A stretch of 64,000 bases of DNA from Ascaphus truei (GCA_036426205.1 CM071573.1:69057425-69121424); one strand, 5' to 3'. Numbered from the stretch's first letter, positions 45,397 to 56,850 are shown. The notes: a model not told the origin generated them from the letters alone. Made by a program: numbers and translations.

Positions 45397-47037
45397 CAGG
45401 AAAATTGGTCCAGTTCGCTCCTGGTCTGTCAAGACTGAATCCTGTGCACGCACGCTCTACCGGAGCATGATCTGACCATGAAATGTCATGGATTCCCGAG
45501 TGGGAGATCTGCGAAACCATTCTGCTAGATACAAAGAGGTATCATCCTGCTGTATCTGTCGTGTGGGTGGAATAAATGTGAAACCTTTTCATCATAATTG
45601 CTCCCCGCCAAACGTCTAAGAGATTGTTGTTTCTCAGTCCTCTGTTCCAATGTCCTGACTTTTGAACCGACTATGACCCCATGGGTGCATCTATCCCTCA
45701 TAGGGTCAAGAGTCTGATTAAAGTCCCCCCCAGGACCCACATCCCTGTGCCATTTTCTGAGTACGGAGAAGAACCTCTGCATTGTCGCTCGGGGCGTAAC
45801 GTTCGCAACAAGTAATAGGTTGACCATAATTCCCCAAGAATGTCATTACCGGCCATGTTTTCTTTCTTGACTGTGTGAACTGTAATTGGTAATCTATCAT
45901 GGAACATAATCGCTACTCTCCTCTTTGTTTCTTTCTAGCAGAGCCGAGAACCATTTTTTTATATTTATAATTGATGTATTTTGGGGCTTTCTTTCGAGAA
46001 GTGTGTCTCTTGTAACATTAAAATGTCCGGGTTAGTTTTTTTATAGCCTGTCATGGCCAATTTCTTTCCTCCCTGGGCTATTAAACCTTTCACGTTTGTG
46101 AAAGTAACCACCACCTCCCTACCCCATTTGTGGAAGTCCAAACCTCTTTTAGCTCGCCAACTTTGTGTGTCGGCCACTGCGTGCGAGTCCCCTGTTCATT
46201 CGTCTCTGCATCAGCTCCGGCTTGTGTATTTCCAGGTTTCTGGAGCTGCAGCCAAAGGAAACAAGAGGAAAGACACGAGGGGAACACAGAAACACTCATC
46301 ACAACACAAAAAAATTAAACTTTATGGAACATCCGCGCATGGGGAAGAACCTACCTCCCCATCCGCCTTCTTTGCCTCTCTTGGGCTTGCAGCCAGGGTG
46401 GAGTCCGGGAAGGCTCTCCCTCCCCTCCATAACCCGTACGGACTGGCCCAATGTGGTCTTTCATGGACCCCAGAAAGGGTTTCCCCCCTGTGCCCATGTG
46501 GTGACTCTTGTTCAAGGCAGCTGCGGGGGCAGCACTCGCCCCCCAACCCCTGCTTAACCTGAGTTCATTTAAGCAGCAACTCAACCGCACCTTAACGCTT
46601 CCTTCCCATGAAAGTGAACCGTAACATATTACCCCTAACTATTGGTGTTCGACTGCCCTACGCTCTCCGCTTCTAAATCCCTTACTTCCGTAGTTCTACT
46701 CTTCCCCTACTACCACCACCTCCTCCTATTGACATTTCCCCTTCCCCCGGCTAAATTCCTTCAGATGGCGCTATGATTCCCAGTCTCTACTGTATCAAAC
46801 CTCTGGTATCTTATTGCCTATGGGCCCGGTGTACCCTATCTTCAGTAGCGGTCTCTAGCGGAGGGTAGCTGTGTGTGACCCTGTCTCTCCCTGCTGTCCT
46901 CTGTCCCTCTTGACCCTCCGCTGTTGCTTGTCTCCTCTTTGGTAGCGCCTTTTCCCTGCCCTTCCTGCCATGACCTAATATAGAAAAGCGTGTTGTATGG
47001 TGCTCTAAAAGACAAACTGTGGTAGCAAATGATAATC
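45397..47037 (-). pseudogene. Duplicate B of LINE ORF2 N-terminal part (indel-rich)
   Basis: Matches 43,261-44,905 but with many single-base losses, so the endonuclease is split into short frames (MADTQSWRAKRGLDFHKWG, then ITVHTVKKENMAGN, then MRDRCTHGVIVG). It starts abruptly after CTCTCCACAGGAAAATTGGT at 45,397 and ends in mid-repeat at 47,037. Differences from copy A are mostly deletions in short runs, not codon-position-biased substitutions. Confidence 0.85.
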
Positions 47038-50000
47038 TGGTGGAACTGCTGCGCGTATCGCTTTTAATTGAACTGGTTGCCCACATTGACTCACAGGGGA
47101 GACGTACTGAAAACAAGACTCTAGACGGGATACGAAGGGGGAGATGGAGGAGGGGGGGAGAGGGAGGCAGCAGTCATCCTCTGATGTGTACGTTCTCTGC
47201 GAGTCGCCGGGGGAGGGAGGGCTCACCACGTTGTCAACCAAGAATGGGGTTCTGGACTATGATACCTCGCTTAATCTGCTCGTAGTTCCAAATTGGCCTT
47301 GTCTATCCATCCCCCCTACCTGTCCGTCCTAGCGTCTGGTCCGTCTGTGTTAGATTGTATACGAGTCTAGATGACTCTCCGCATCAGAGGAGAATGCGTC
47401 TGTTAATATTAAAGCAATATTTAGCTGCACTGACCCCGGGATATCTATCTGAGCCAGCCAAGGCGCCAGACTTTTAAGAAATTTGTGCCGGTGTCGTTAA
47501 CCAGACTTGTTAACTGCTCCATCGGCAAACGTACCTATTCGATTCCTGATTTGTGGGATATGGGTAACTCTGGTTGCTTCCACAATGCTGTGATTTCGCA
47601 CCTCAGGGCAGTTGCAAAATGTGCAATTAATTTGTGCGTCGATCTGTTTAGCTCCGGGTGCGTCTGGCCAGCAGAAACACCAGGGTCCAAAGGGATCGTG
47701 CGCCCGAGAATTCTATGAAGCAAATCCTGATCTCATCAAATTGGGAGCATCTTAGGGCAACCCCACAGAAGTGTAGCAAGTCTACCTGTCCCCACATTGT
47801 TTGGGGCACAATGGGGAGTAAATCTGGCAAACTAGACAATCGTAGTGGGGTCAGATACCAGCGCATCAGGACTTTATACGCATTCTCCTTAATGTGGTGC
47901 AAATGGAGCTCTTAGATGCTGCTGTAAACTATAGAGTCCCAGTCCTCGTCCTCTAATGTCTCCCTAATTCTCTCTCCCATCTGGTCCTGTAACTTAGTGT
48001 CACGTCCTCGTCTGTCGCTGGACAGACTACACTCTCTCTAATACCAGAGATGAGTCCCTTCGTATCTGTTCTCTTGAACAGAGCTGTTCGAAATTGGTTC
48101 GCCTTGGGCGATTTGGGGATTTTATATAGAACGTCTTAGCGGAGGTACCAAAGAATTCTGCATTTGGAACTGCTTTTTAGATTTAATTTGCTCAAAAGAT
48201 TTATCGAGATTCGCCTCCAGGTGTAGTAGCCGAGTGGAGCCTTTTTGTCTCCATATTGTGAAGTCTTTGATTTGCAGGCCAGGAGCGAAATCAGGGTCCC
48301 CAAATAGGGGTCATCAAGGAGTGTTGCCGTGTAAGGGCAAATCTATATCTGCTTATCCCATACTGCCAACGAGCTGTGGATCACGGATAGTGGGATGCTC
48401 ATATTTTGTGCACCTGTTTTGGTAGCCAAATAAGTCCTGAAGTGCCACCGGGGCACAACAATCGGACTCTAGTTCCACCCAACGCTTAGCCTTGGTTGGC
48501 TGTGCCACTGAGTAATTTGGGATAATTGTGCCGCTAGAAATATGAAAGCAAGCAAGGTACCGCTAACCCTCCTTTGGTATGGGCCTAATAAGCGTGCGAG
48601 TTTAATGCGGGGCGTTTTGTTTACCCAGGCGAATTCACCATTGCAGACTGCATCCGGAGGATATCTTCCTAATTATAGGTATCGGTAGGGTCTGGAAAAG
48701 GTACAGAATCCTGGAAGGAGATTCATTTTAAGTGTCTGGATTTTGCCAATCCAGGATATTCTGTACCCGCCACCCCCTGAGATCCTCCTTCAGGGTCTGT
48801 ATCAGTCTGGGGTAATTTGTTATAAAGGGTGCCGAATTGTTTCGTGATATTTACCCCTAGATATTTAATGGAGGAGGGTTTGCCATTTAAAATTAAAGTT
48901 GACCATAATCAATTTTCTGTGACATTTTGGTAGGTTTTATGGCTAGGGCCTCCGATTTTGCCTGATTAATTTTGAAGGCAATATCGCGTTGAATTCCCCT
49001 AGAAAACTAAAGACATTTGGCAGAGAGGTGAGGGGCTGTGATATTGTTGTATCACGTCATCAGCGTACAGGGCCACCTTGTGTGACTGATCTCTATTTGG
49101 ATTCCGTTATATCTGGGCTGTGTGGAAATGTGCCGCCAGGGGTTCAATGCATAGTGCAACAGAAGAGGCGATAGGGGGCCTCCGTCTGGGGCCGCTCTTT
49201 ATCAGGAATTCCCCGCGCGGAAGCCCTGGTGTTGACCCTCATCGTCGGTCCCTGGTAAAAAGCCAGAATTGCCTCTGTATTCTCCCCCCCAGGCCAAACT
49301 CCCCAAGCGTCTCCCTCAAGAAGGGCCAGTCGATTCTGGAAGGCTTCTCTGCGTCAAGACTAAGCCCCATGGATGGGATCTGTTTTGTTTGGGCCAAATT
49401 GATAAATCTATGATCCGTCTAGTGTATTGATGCTTGTCTCCCGCATATGAACCCCACTTGATCTGGGTGGACCAACCTCGCAACACCTGGTTAAGGCGAT
49501 TAGACGTAACTGGAAAAGATTGTGATATCTGAATTAATCAGTGAGAAGGTCTATAGTTTACAAGTCCGTGGGTCTTCCCGGTTTGGGGATCACAGAAATA
49601 GACGTTGGAGCATGGAGCCCGGGATTGGGGCACCATCCAGAATTGCAATAAATAGCTTTAGGAGATGAGGGGCCAAGATATTACGGAATTTTTTATATAT
49701 AAATTGGAAAAGCCGTCCGGGCTGGGGCTTGATGCTTTCAGTGACTTCATTACCTCCAGAAGCTCCTCATAGTGAAATCTGCTGCAGTGCGTCCCTCTCC
49801 TTTGGTCATTTTAGGTAGCTGAGCCTCTTTTAAAAATGTCTTTAAACGTGCCTGGTGTTTGCATTATGGACACTTTCGCTCCATCGTAAAGGGTCTATAG
49901 TATGATTTAAATTCCTCTACTATCAATTGGGGTCAGAGGTGAGATTCCCCTGTGCCGTCCGATTTGCCTGAATTTGGGAGACTTGGGTTCTGTCTAAGCT

Positions 50001-51300
50001 TATTGGCAAGTAGGGTATCTGGCTGTTTTGCCTTTTCGTAAAATTTCCGCTTGGACCAGGACAGCTCCTCTCAGCACGGGAGGACAGCAATAAATTTAGT
50101 TTAGTTTGTGTATCCAGAACTCCTTGAGGGTCGCTGCATTTTTGTTATCTTTATGGAGGAAGGAAAGGACCGATAACTCTGATTTTAATTGGGTGATTGT
50201 GTGTCTTTCCCTCTCCTCTTACTTGCGATCTATGAGCTCTCCCTCAGAGTAGCCGTATGGGCTTCATAGGGTGGATTGTGATACCACTCTGTGTTCTCCT
50301 GAAAGTATATCCTGATTCTGTCCCCACTTTTGTGCGATTCGGGGATTTAACAATAACTCGTTAAGTTTCCAGTTCGCTCCTGGTCTGTCAAGACTGAATC
50401 CTGTGCACGCAGCTCTACCGGAGCATGATCTGACATGAAATGTCATGGATTCCGGTGGGAGATCTGCGAAACCATTCTGCTAGATACAAAGAGGTAGTCA
50501 TCCTGCTGTATCTTGTTGTGGGTGGGAATAAAATGTGAAACCTTTTCATCATAATGTTCGTCCCGCCAAACGTCTAAAGATTGTTGGTTCTCAGTCCTCT
50601 GTTCCAAGTGTCCTGACTTTTGACCGACTATGACCTCCATGGGTGCATCTATCCCTCATAGGGTCAAGAGTCTGATAAAGTCCCCCCCAGGACCACACAT
50701 CCCTGTGCCAGTTTGCTGAGGACGGAGAAGAACCTCTGCAATTGTCGCTCGGGGCGTATACGTTCGCAACAGTAATAGGTTGACCAGTAATTCCCCAAGA
50801 ATGATCAGTACCGGCCAGTGTTATCTTTCTTGACTGTGTGAACTGTAATTGGTAATCATCATGGAACTAATCGCTCACCCTCTTTGTTTCTTTTAGCCGA
50901 GGCCGAGAAAACATTTTTTATATTTATAATTGATGTATTTTGGGGAGCTTTCTTTCGAGAAGTGTGTCTCTTGTAACATTAAAATGTCCGGGTTAGTTTT
51001 TATAGCCTGTCATGGCCAATTTTCTCTTCCTGGGCTATTAAAGCCTTTCACGTTATGTGAAAGTAACCACCACCTCCCTACCCATTTGTGGAAGTCCAAA
51101 CCTCTTTTAGCTCCAAACTTTGTGTGTCGGCCAGCTGCTGCGAGTCCCCTGTTCATTCGTCTCTGCATCGAGCTCGGCTTGTGTATTCCAGGTTCTGAGC
51201 TGCAGCCAAAGGAAACAAAGGGAAAGACACGAGGGGGACACAGAAACACTATCACAAAACAAAAAAATTAAACTTTATTGAACATCCGGCGCATGGGGAA
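47038..51300 (-). pseudogene. Duplicate C of LINE 3' UTR and ORF2 (indel-rich)
   Basis: Colinear with 39,850-44,205 over its whole length. YADD, zinc-knuckle and endonuclease motifs are recognisable piecewise, but frames break every 50-200 bp. Single-base deletions dominate. It begins abruptly at 47,037 with ATCTGGTGGAACTGCTGCGC, which has no match in copy A. Confidence 0.88.
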
Positions 51301-52660
51301 GAACCTACCTCCCATCCGCCTTCTTGCCTCTCTTGGGCGTGCAGCCAGGGTGGAGTCCGGAAGGTCTCCCTCCCCTCCATAACCGTACGGACTGGCCCAA
51401 TGTGGTCTTTCATGAGCCACAGAAAGGGTTTCCCCCCTGTGCCCATGTGGGGTGACTCTTGTTCAAGGAAGCTGCGGGGGCAGCACTCGCCCCCCAACAC
51501 CCTGCTTAACCTGAGTTCTTTAACAGCAACTCAACCGCACCTTAACGCTTCCTTCCCATGAAAGTGAACCGTAACATATTGACCCCTTAACTATTGGTGT
51601 TCGACTGCCCTACGCTCCCGCTTCTAGAATCCTTACTTCCGTAGTTCTACTCTTCCCTACTACCCCACCTCCTCCTATTGACATTTCCCCTTCGCCCTGC
51701 TAAATTCCTTCAGATGGCGCTATGATTCCCAGTCTCTACTGTATCAAACCTCTGGTATCTTATTGCCTATGGGCCCGGTGTACCCTATCTTCAGTAGCGG
51801 TCTCTAGCGGAGGGTAGTGGTGGTGACCCTGTCTCTCCCTGCTGTCCTCTGTCCTCTTGACCCTCCGCTGTTGCTTGTCTCCTCTTTGTATCGCCTTTTC
51901 CCTGCCCTTCTGCCATGACCTAATATAGAAAAGCGTGTTGTATGGTGCTCTAAAAGACAAACTGTGGTAGCAATGATAATGCTGGGAAAAACAACCGTTT
52001 ATATATTGAATGTACAATAGGATGTATACAGTGGAGAGAAATGGGTGTCAAGCACATGACCTCACATTAATAATAAAAGGACAAGAGGGCACTGGGAATT
52101 GCAATTAAAGTGATAGAAACCTGTGAAAAGGGCTCCAATTACCCTGAAGGCAGGGGGTAAATGCACAAAAAACACCCCCCCTTACCTCATTGGGTGGCCC
52201 CAGGCAAACGTACTCACATGGTTCTCCAGTCCCTCTCTCCTTGGGCGTGCGAATCCTGAGTGAGGAGAGATCCAATGTAGTGAAGCGTGCAGCGCACAGC
52301 AGAAAGGCAAGAGTGGGCTGGCAAAAAATCTTTTATTAAATTAAGAGATCATAAAACAGAGGGTTGTGAAACCTTCGACGCGTTTCGTGCAACAACAATG
52401 CACTTTATCAAGAAGTAGCGGTCTCTATAGGGAGGGTAGCTGTGTGTGTGACCGTCTCTCCTGCTGTCCTCTGTCCTCTTGACCCCTCCGCTGTTGCTTG
52501 TCTCCTCTTGGTAATTGCCTTTTCCCTGCCCTTCCTGCCATGACCTAATATAGAAAAGCGTGTGTTGTATGTGCTCTAAAAGAAAAACTGTGGTTAAGCA
52601 AATGTATGCGGCTGGGAAAAAACAACCGTTTATATATTGAATGTACAATAGGATGTAACC
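51301..52660 (-). repeat. Duplicate C leader: 240-bp repeat, cassette spacer, 240-bp repeat
   Basis: Continues colinear with 44,210-45,396. Here the second 240-bp repeat is complete (52,416-52,657), whereas in copy A it is cut after 46 bp at 45,396. Confidence 0.8.
52377..52411 (-). ncRNA. Hammerhead-like cassette 9 (duplicate of cassette 8)
   Basis: Identical core and hairpin to 45,312-45,346. Counted as a duplicate rather than an independent copy. Confidence 0.45.
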
Positions 52661-52960
52661 TGGTAAAAATGATCCCACAATGCAAGGCAGTAAAGACAAA
52701 GTAATTTACACCTGCCGGTGTCCAGTAGATTATAACATCCTAATTTTGTAACAGTATGAATCAACGGTCAAACTGGAACAGACTCACTTGGGATTCTTTG
52801 TCCATGATGAGTGGTGAGTCCGTTGAATCCAGAGTCCCAGGGTTGAGTGTGCTTCCGTTAGTAGATGAGCATCAAAGTAGGTGGAGAGAGAAAAAAACGG
52901 AGCACTGTTTCCATCAGCAAAAAAGACCACCAGGAAAGCGTTCCCATAATATTAAAGCTA
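52661..52960. other. Left flank of the inverted-repeat insert, no gene recognised
   Basis: No known motif. On the minus strand it follows cassette 10 and may be the remainder of the same terminal-repeat unit. Confidence 0.35.
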
Positions 52961-52994
52961 TTTTAATGGATCCAGAATTAATACAACACACACC

Positions 52995-53028
52995 AACGCG
53001 TTTCGGACCTGTGATAGTCCTTTCTCAA
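52995..53028 (-). ncRNA. Hammerhead-like cassette 10
   Basis: On the minus strand: TTGAGAA, extra A, hairpin GGAC-TATCACAG-GTCC, then GAAACGCGTT. Confidence 0.45.
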
Positions 53029-53139
53029 GGTGAATGCACACATCACATAACAAATACAATTTATACTTATCGTGGCATAGCGGGGACCAACCGCCATCAC
53101 TTCCGGGTTTGTCACGTGTCGCGGGCCGTAGCCCCTGAC

Positions 53140-53320
53140 CTGTGACGTAAGCACGCCGGATAGTGCAACGCGATAGCATAACTGATTCCGACGTAAGCGT
53201 CACTGCGCCTGTAGGACCCGAGGGGTGTAGTACGCGCAAGCACAAGGGAACGCGCATGACTACCACAACATCTGTGGGTACTAGTGTGGAGACAGCGCGT
53301 GACGTAACCACGTCGGTCAG
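53140..53320. promoter_or_regulatory. Cluster of CRE/ATF-like motifs
   Basis: TGTGACGTAAGCACG, CCGACGTAAGCGTCAC and CGTGACGTAACCACGTC occur in 160 bp of CpG-rich sequence. TGACGTAA is a CREB/ATF-type site. It is likely the promoter-like part of the inverted element; activity is not shown. Confidence 0.45.
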
Positions 53321-53743
53321 TGCGTGCAAGATACACAATGCATCACGTTGCTATGCGACCGGACCCCCCTCTGTCAGGAAAATCAAAACAATAAAACTTT
53401 ATTAAACATACATATAGCACACTAATGTTCCCAGTAATGAACTAGGAATACAAAAGGATTAAAAACAATTAGAGCAAAATTAAGGATTAAAAACAATTAG
53501 ATAAGCAAAACACCTCACTTGTAAGGTATCCTTAAATCGTAGCACGACTTGTGCAATACTTGTGATGGTTTACGAACATCCTTGTTATATAGATATCACA
53601 AAAAATATATAATATACATAGCATTGTTCGTAAAAACCTTTTGGAGAGAATAGAAAATGAGACAGTCTCAATAACTCTATTTATGTTAAAGCTATGCCAC
53701 GATAAGTATAAATTGTATTTGTTATGGGATGTGTGCATTCACC

Positions 53744-53778
53744 TTGAGAAAGGACTATCACAGGTCCGAAACGCGTTG
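53744..53778 (+). ncRNA. Hammerhead-like cassette 11
   Basis: TTGAGAA, extra A, hairpin GGAC-TATCACAG-GTCC, then GAAACGCGTTGG. It is the mirror of cassette 10, in the opposite arm. Confidence 0.45.
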
Positions 53779-53811
53779 GTGTGTGTTGTATTAATTCTGG
53801 ATCCATTAAAA

Positions 53812-54550
53812 CTGCCATGACCTAGTAGTTCTTAGGAGCGGTGCTACTGTTTGCAAAGGGGTACTTGGAGTATATGACAGGGAGTCAGTCTGGTGGGGCA
53901 AACATTGGAGCCTCTACATTGTCCCTCCAGACCAAGGCAGTCCCGGTCTGTGAGATTCGGCCAGGACCTCCAGTGTCTCCCCTGGCTGGCGCTCGGGCTT
54001 TCGGCTCTTGTCCGGGTGCCTTCATGTTTGTTTCCTGCCTCTCACGGGATCTCGGCTCTTCTCGTCGCCACCGGATGACGTTTCGTGCTGGCGCAGCTTT
54101 GCCTCCTCCAAGATGGCGGCCGCTTGGCTTCCTGTGACGTCCTTCCAGCAGCCGCCATTTTCCTGTGTTGAGCCCGCGGAGGAGGACGTCTCCTTACCAA
54201 TTCTCCTGCCAAGGTAGACTCTGCTTCCGGGAAGAAGCCATGCGGTCTGACTGGAGCTGCATCGCCATCTTGGCCATCCTGCTTTTCACCGCCGGCCGCC
54301 ATTGCTTCTTCAGGTAGGAACTGTATGTTGGTGATTTTTGTTTTGGTCTGACACTGCCTTTTCAGGTTTATCGAGTGGACCTTTGATATGCGGCTCATGC
54401 TTGGGTTCAAAGTGGGAATTCGGAACCTGGGGCTGCGGGGGAGTTCGGTGCGGGGGGAATTGTCATGGGCAGGTCAATCGCAAAGTCCAGAACTGAGCAA
54501 ACTTTAGCTCAACAACTTTATTATCCGCGCGTGTGCACTGGAGAAGGGAA
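53812..54550 (-). other. Region between ORF1 stop and ORF2 duplicates
   Basis: GC-rich with GCCGCCATTTT and AAGATGGCGGCCGC (YY1-like) strings. A 122-codon minus-strand frame (54,410-54,042) is open but carries no recognised domain. Confidence 0.4.
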
Positions 54551-54554
54551 CAGA

Positions 54555-55532
54555 TCAGATCCCCCCTGGATCCTCCGGGTCCCGGTTGGGTTTGGATGGG
54601 CCCGCTGTCCTCCATTCTGGTTCCTCTGGCTGGCTGTTCCTGGGGCTTCTCGCAGGGCCTTCTTTCACCCCTAGTTTGTTCAGGAAATCCTCGCCTTCTT
54701 CTATTTCTTTCATAGAGATGGCCTTCCCGTTTTTTATTACCAGCAGGCCAAACGGGAAGGTCCATCTATAGCGGATTTCTCGGTCCCGTAGCATCTTGGT
54801 AATCGGTTGTAGCTTGCGCCGTCTGGCAAGGGTCACCGGAGAGAGGTCCTGGAACAGTTGCATAGATGTTCCTTCGAACCGACAGGAGCCCTCTGCCTTC
54901 GTTTTATGGAAGACCGCATCTCTCGTTTTAAAATGGTGCAGCCTAGCGATCACATCGCGCGGCCGCGATGTGGCTGCGGGGCGGCTTCTGAGGGCGCTGT
55001 GGCACCGGTCCATCTTCAGTTCAGCTGCGGGCAGCTCCGGGAGCAGCGATTCGAGCCACCTGGTCATAAATCCCTCTACGTCTGTGACGGCCTCAGGGCT
55101 GCCGCGGACTCTGATATTGTTGCGGCGATCCCTGTTTTCCGCGTCCTCCTGCCGGTCCGTAAGCTCATTTATTTGTGCCTGCATGTATGCTGCTCGTTTG
55201 TCAGTCTTTTTTAATTGTTTCGCTGTGGTCACCATTTCGTGATGGCCCCTGTTCGTTCCCCCAGGCCATGCCCCTCCTTTTTCAGATCCTGCATTTCCAG
55301 GTGGATTAGTGCCTTCATATCTTGATAGAGCCAGTCAAAATCACACCGGCGTACCCGGCAGTTGTGCTGGCTCTCTATGGGGGTCATCCTCCCGTTCTGA
55401 TTCGGAGCCTGCTGCCGATTCCGACGCCATTTCTGCCACGGCGCTCCTTGAGGCAGGTCGGCCCAGATATTTTCTTAGATCCCCCTCCTTTTTCTTTTTG
55501 GGGTTCGTCGGGGCCATCACTGGGGTTGCCAC
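54555..55532 (-). pseudogene. Tx1/L1 LINE ORF1 (RNA-binding protein), frameshifted
   Basis: ORF1p coats LINE RNA as a nucleic-acid chaperone. The N-terminus (from 55,532 or the inner Met MAPTNPKKKKEGDLRKYLG at 55,517) is basic, then acidic. The middle, FDWLYQDMKALIHLEMQDL, lies in a second frame. The main frame (55,235-54,555, 226 codons) has a coiled-coil-like MVTTAKQLKKTDKRAAYMQ, the RRM start ENRDRRNNIRVRG, then PRDVIARLHHF and the C-terminal domain IRYRWTFPFGLLVI. These follow the L1 ORF1p order of coiled coil, RRM and CTD. At least two frameshifts between 55,340 and 55,230 break it. Confidence 0.85.
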
Positions 55533-55661
55533 TGTGATTGTATATCTTTTCCTGACTTTAGTTGCGTTTTTTCGCCGCTTTTTTATTGCTTTTTAGGAGG
55601 TGGGGGACGGAGCACTCCGTTTATGCTGCCATCCACCTCAGCCTCGCGCATGCGCCTCTCC
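55533..55661 (-). other. LINE 5' UTR
   Basis: About 130 bp between the target duplication and ORF1. It contains a GCGCATGCGCGAG dyad (NRF1-like) near 55,645-55,657, next to the transcript start expected at 55,661. Confidence 0.6.
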
Positions 55662-55984
55662 GATTGGTGGAGTTTTTAACAAATCAGTATATTTAAGAAA
55701 AATGTATAGTATCCAAAGAAAACACAAGCAACCAAACATTTTCTTTATGTATAGTTCTTTTTTTTAATGAGGGGAAATAGGTTGTTACATTATTTACAAC
55801 ATGTTGCTGTATGAGCTATTGGTGTTTGCATCTTTAATACAAGGGTCTTGACATTGTAGGAACATATCAGTTGGAAAGATTTGACAATGTTTTTTTTTCC
55901 AATTAGTATATCAATCTGCACAGATTATTCAGAAATCTCTTATCCATGTATGAAAACGTGGGGGGGGACGTCTACACATTAAAC

Positions 55985-56079
55985 CAGTCCTCAAGGGCCA
56001 CCAACAGGTCAGGTTTTATGGATATACCTGCTTCAGCACAGGCGGCTCAATCAGTGGCTCTGTCGTTGACCACTGACTA
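55985..56079. mobile_element. Palindromic MITE, family P (copy 7, left part)
   Basis: CAGTCCTCAAGGGCCACCAA, CAGGTCAGGTTTTATGGATA, CACAGGCGGCTCAATCAGTG. Cut at 56,080, where another MITE starts. Confidence 0.7.
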
Positions 56080-56275
56080 TTAACCCCTTCAGTGTCGGTG
56101 AGACCTTAAAGGGTTCCCCCCCCCCACTTCCGTTGAGCTAATGGAACGCAAACACCCCCTAGAAATCAAGCAATCCCCTTTGATGTACAGAGAACGACAT
56201 AAGGACCCCAGGGGGGGGGGGGGGGGGGGGGGCGCAGCCTAAATGACAAATATCTATAGGCACTGAAGGGGTTAT
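56080..56275. mobile_element. MITE with TTAACCCCTTCAGTG termini
   Basis: The left end TTAACCCCTTCAGTGTCGG and the inverted right end TAACCCCTTCAGTGCC enclose a C-run (56,116-56,125) and a 22-G run (56,211-56,232). TTAA-type flank on the left, TTAT on the right. Confidence 0.6.
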
Positions 56276-56679
56276 TGGAATCAGCGGCTTTTTCACCTTG
56301 AATTGCTGTGCAGCGATTCTTCACAGAGAAATGTCCGTGCGCAAACAGGACTGGAATTAAAAGGGCTAAACAGCTACCAAGAACAAAACCGCACCTAATC
56401 CATACATTGAAACGTCAGCCCCCGGCTTTTGAGAGTTCCACGGAAGGATTAGCTGGACAGTTATATTTTGTTGCTGACTGACATATCCATAATTCATGCC
56501 TCCGCTTAGCGTTTGAAGGCTGTATTCTATTGTTGATCGTCACTGCTGGAATATCTGGCAGCGAACGGGGTTCAAGGTGCAATCTCTCCACGAATGTTTT
56601 TAACTAGGTCAATAAATGTTTTTTGGTGGTACCTAGATATGTAACAGGCAAATATATTACTGTTATTTATCTATTTGAG

Positions 56680-56850
56680 GGGTGGCCACCTCCAGTCCTC
56701 AAAGGTCAGGTATTCAGGATATCCCTGCTTGAGAACAGGTGGCTCAATCAGGGGCTCAGTTGACTAAGCCACCTGTGCTGAAGCAGTGGTATCCTGAAAA
56801 CCTGACCTGTGATGGCCCTTGAGGACTGGAGTTGACTACCCCTGCTCAAT
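56680..56850. mobile_element. Palindromic MITE, family P (copy 8, complete)
   Basis: Near-symmetric: CACCTCCAGTCCTCAAAGG / CCCTTGAGGACTGGAGTTG, CAGGATATCCCTGCTTGAG / CTGAAGCAGTGGTATCCTG, with the centre GCTCAGTTGACTAAGCC. Confidence 0.8.

Larger units (their letters stand above)
52961..53811. mobile_element. Inverted-repeat element with cassettes in both arms
   Basis: The arms 52,961-53,080 and 53,691-53,811 are near-identical inverses (outer TTTTAATGGATCCAGAATTA, inner CTTATCGTGGCATAG). Each holds the same cassette pointing outwards. The 610-bp centre has a CpG-rich, CRE-like segment (53,140-53,320) and an AT-rich segment with no frame. It resembles head-to-head PLE terminal repeats, sitting between LINE ORF1 and the ORF2 duplicates. 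Confidence 0.75.
39735..55677 (-). mobile_element. Tx1/L1-type LINE insertion bounded by a 16-bp target duplication (composite)
   Basis: GATTGGTGGAGTTTTT occurs at 39,735-39,750 and again at 55,662-55,677. Read on the minus strand, a 5' UTR begins at 55,661, ORF1 follows, then ORF2, and an A-rich tail (TAAAAAAATA) abuts the duplication, which itself begins AAAAA as expected for L1-type TT/AAAA nicking. A normal L1 is about 6 kb, whereas this span is 15.9 kb. The excess is repeated ORF2 sequence (45.40-52.66 kb) and a 0.85-kb inverted-repeat insert (52,961-53,811). Whether the expansion is biological or assembly-made is discussed under the duplicate entries. Confidence 0.8.

Noticed and set aside
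47038..52660. Reading copies B and C as independent young LINE insertions
   Set aside because: Neither has its own target duplication or A-tail, junctions fall mid-element, and differences from copy A are mostly 1-bp indels.
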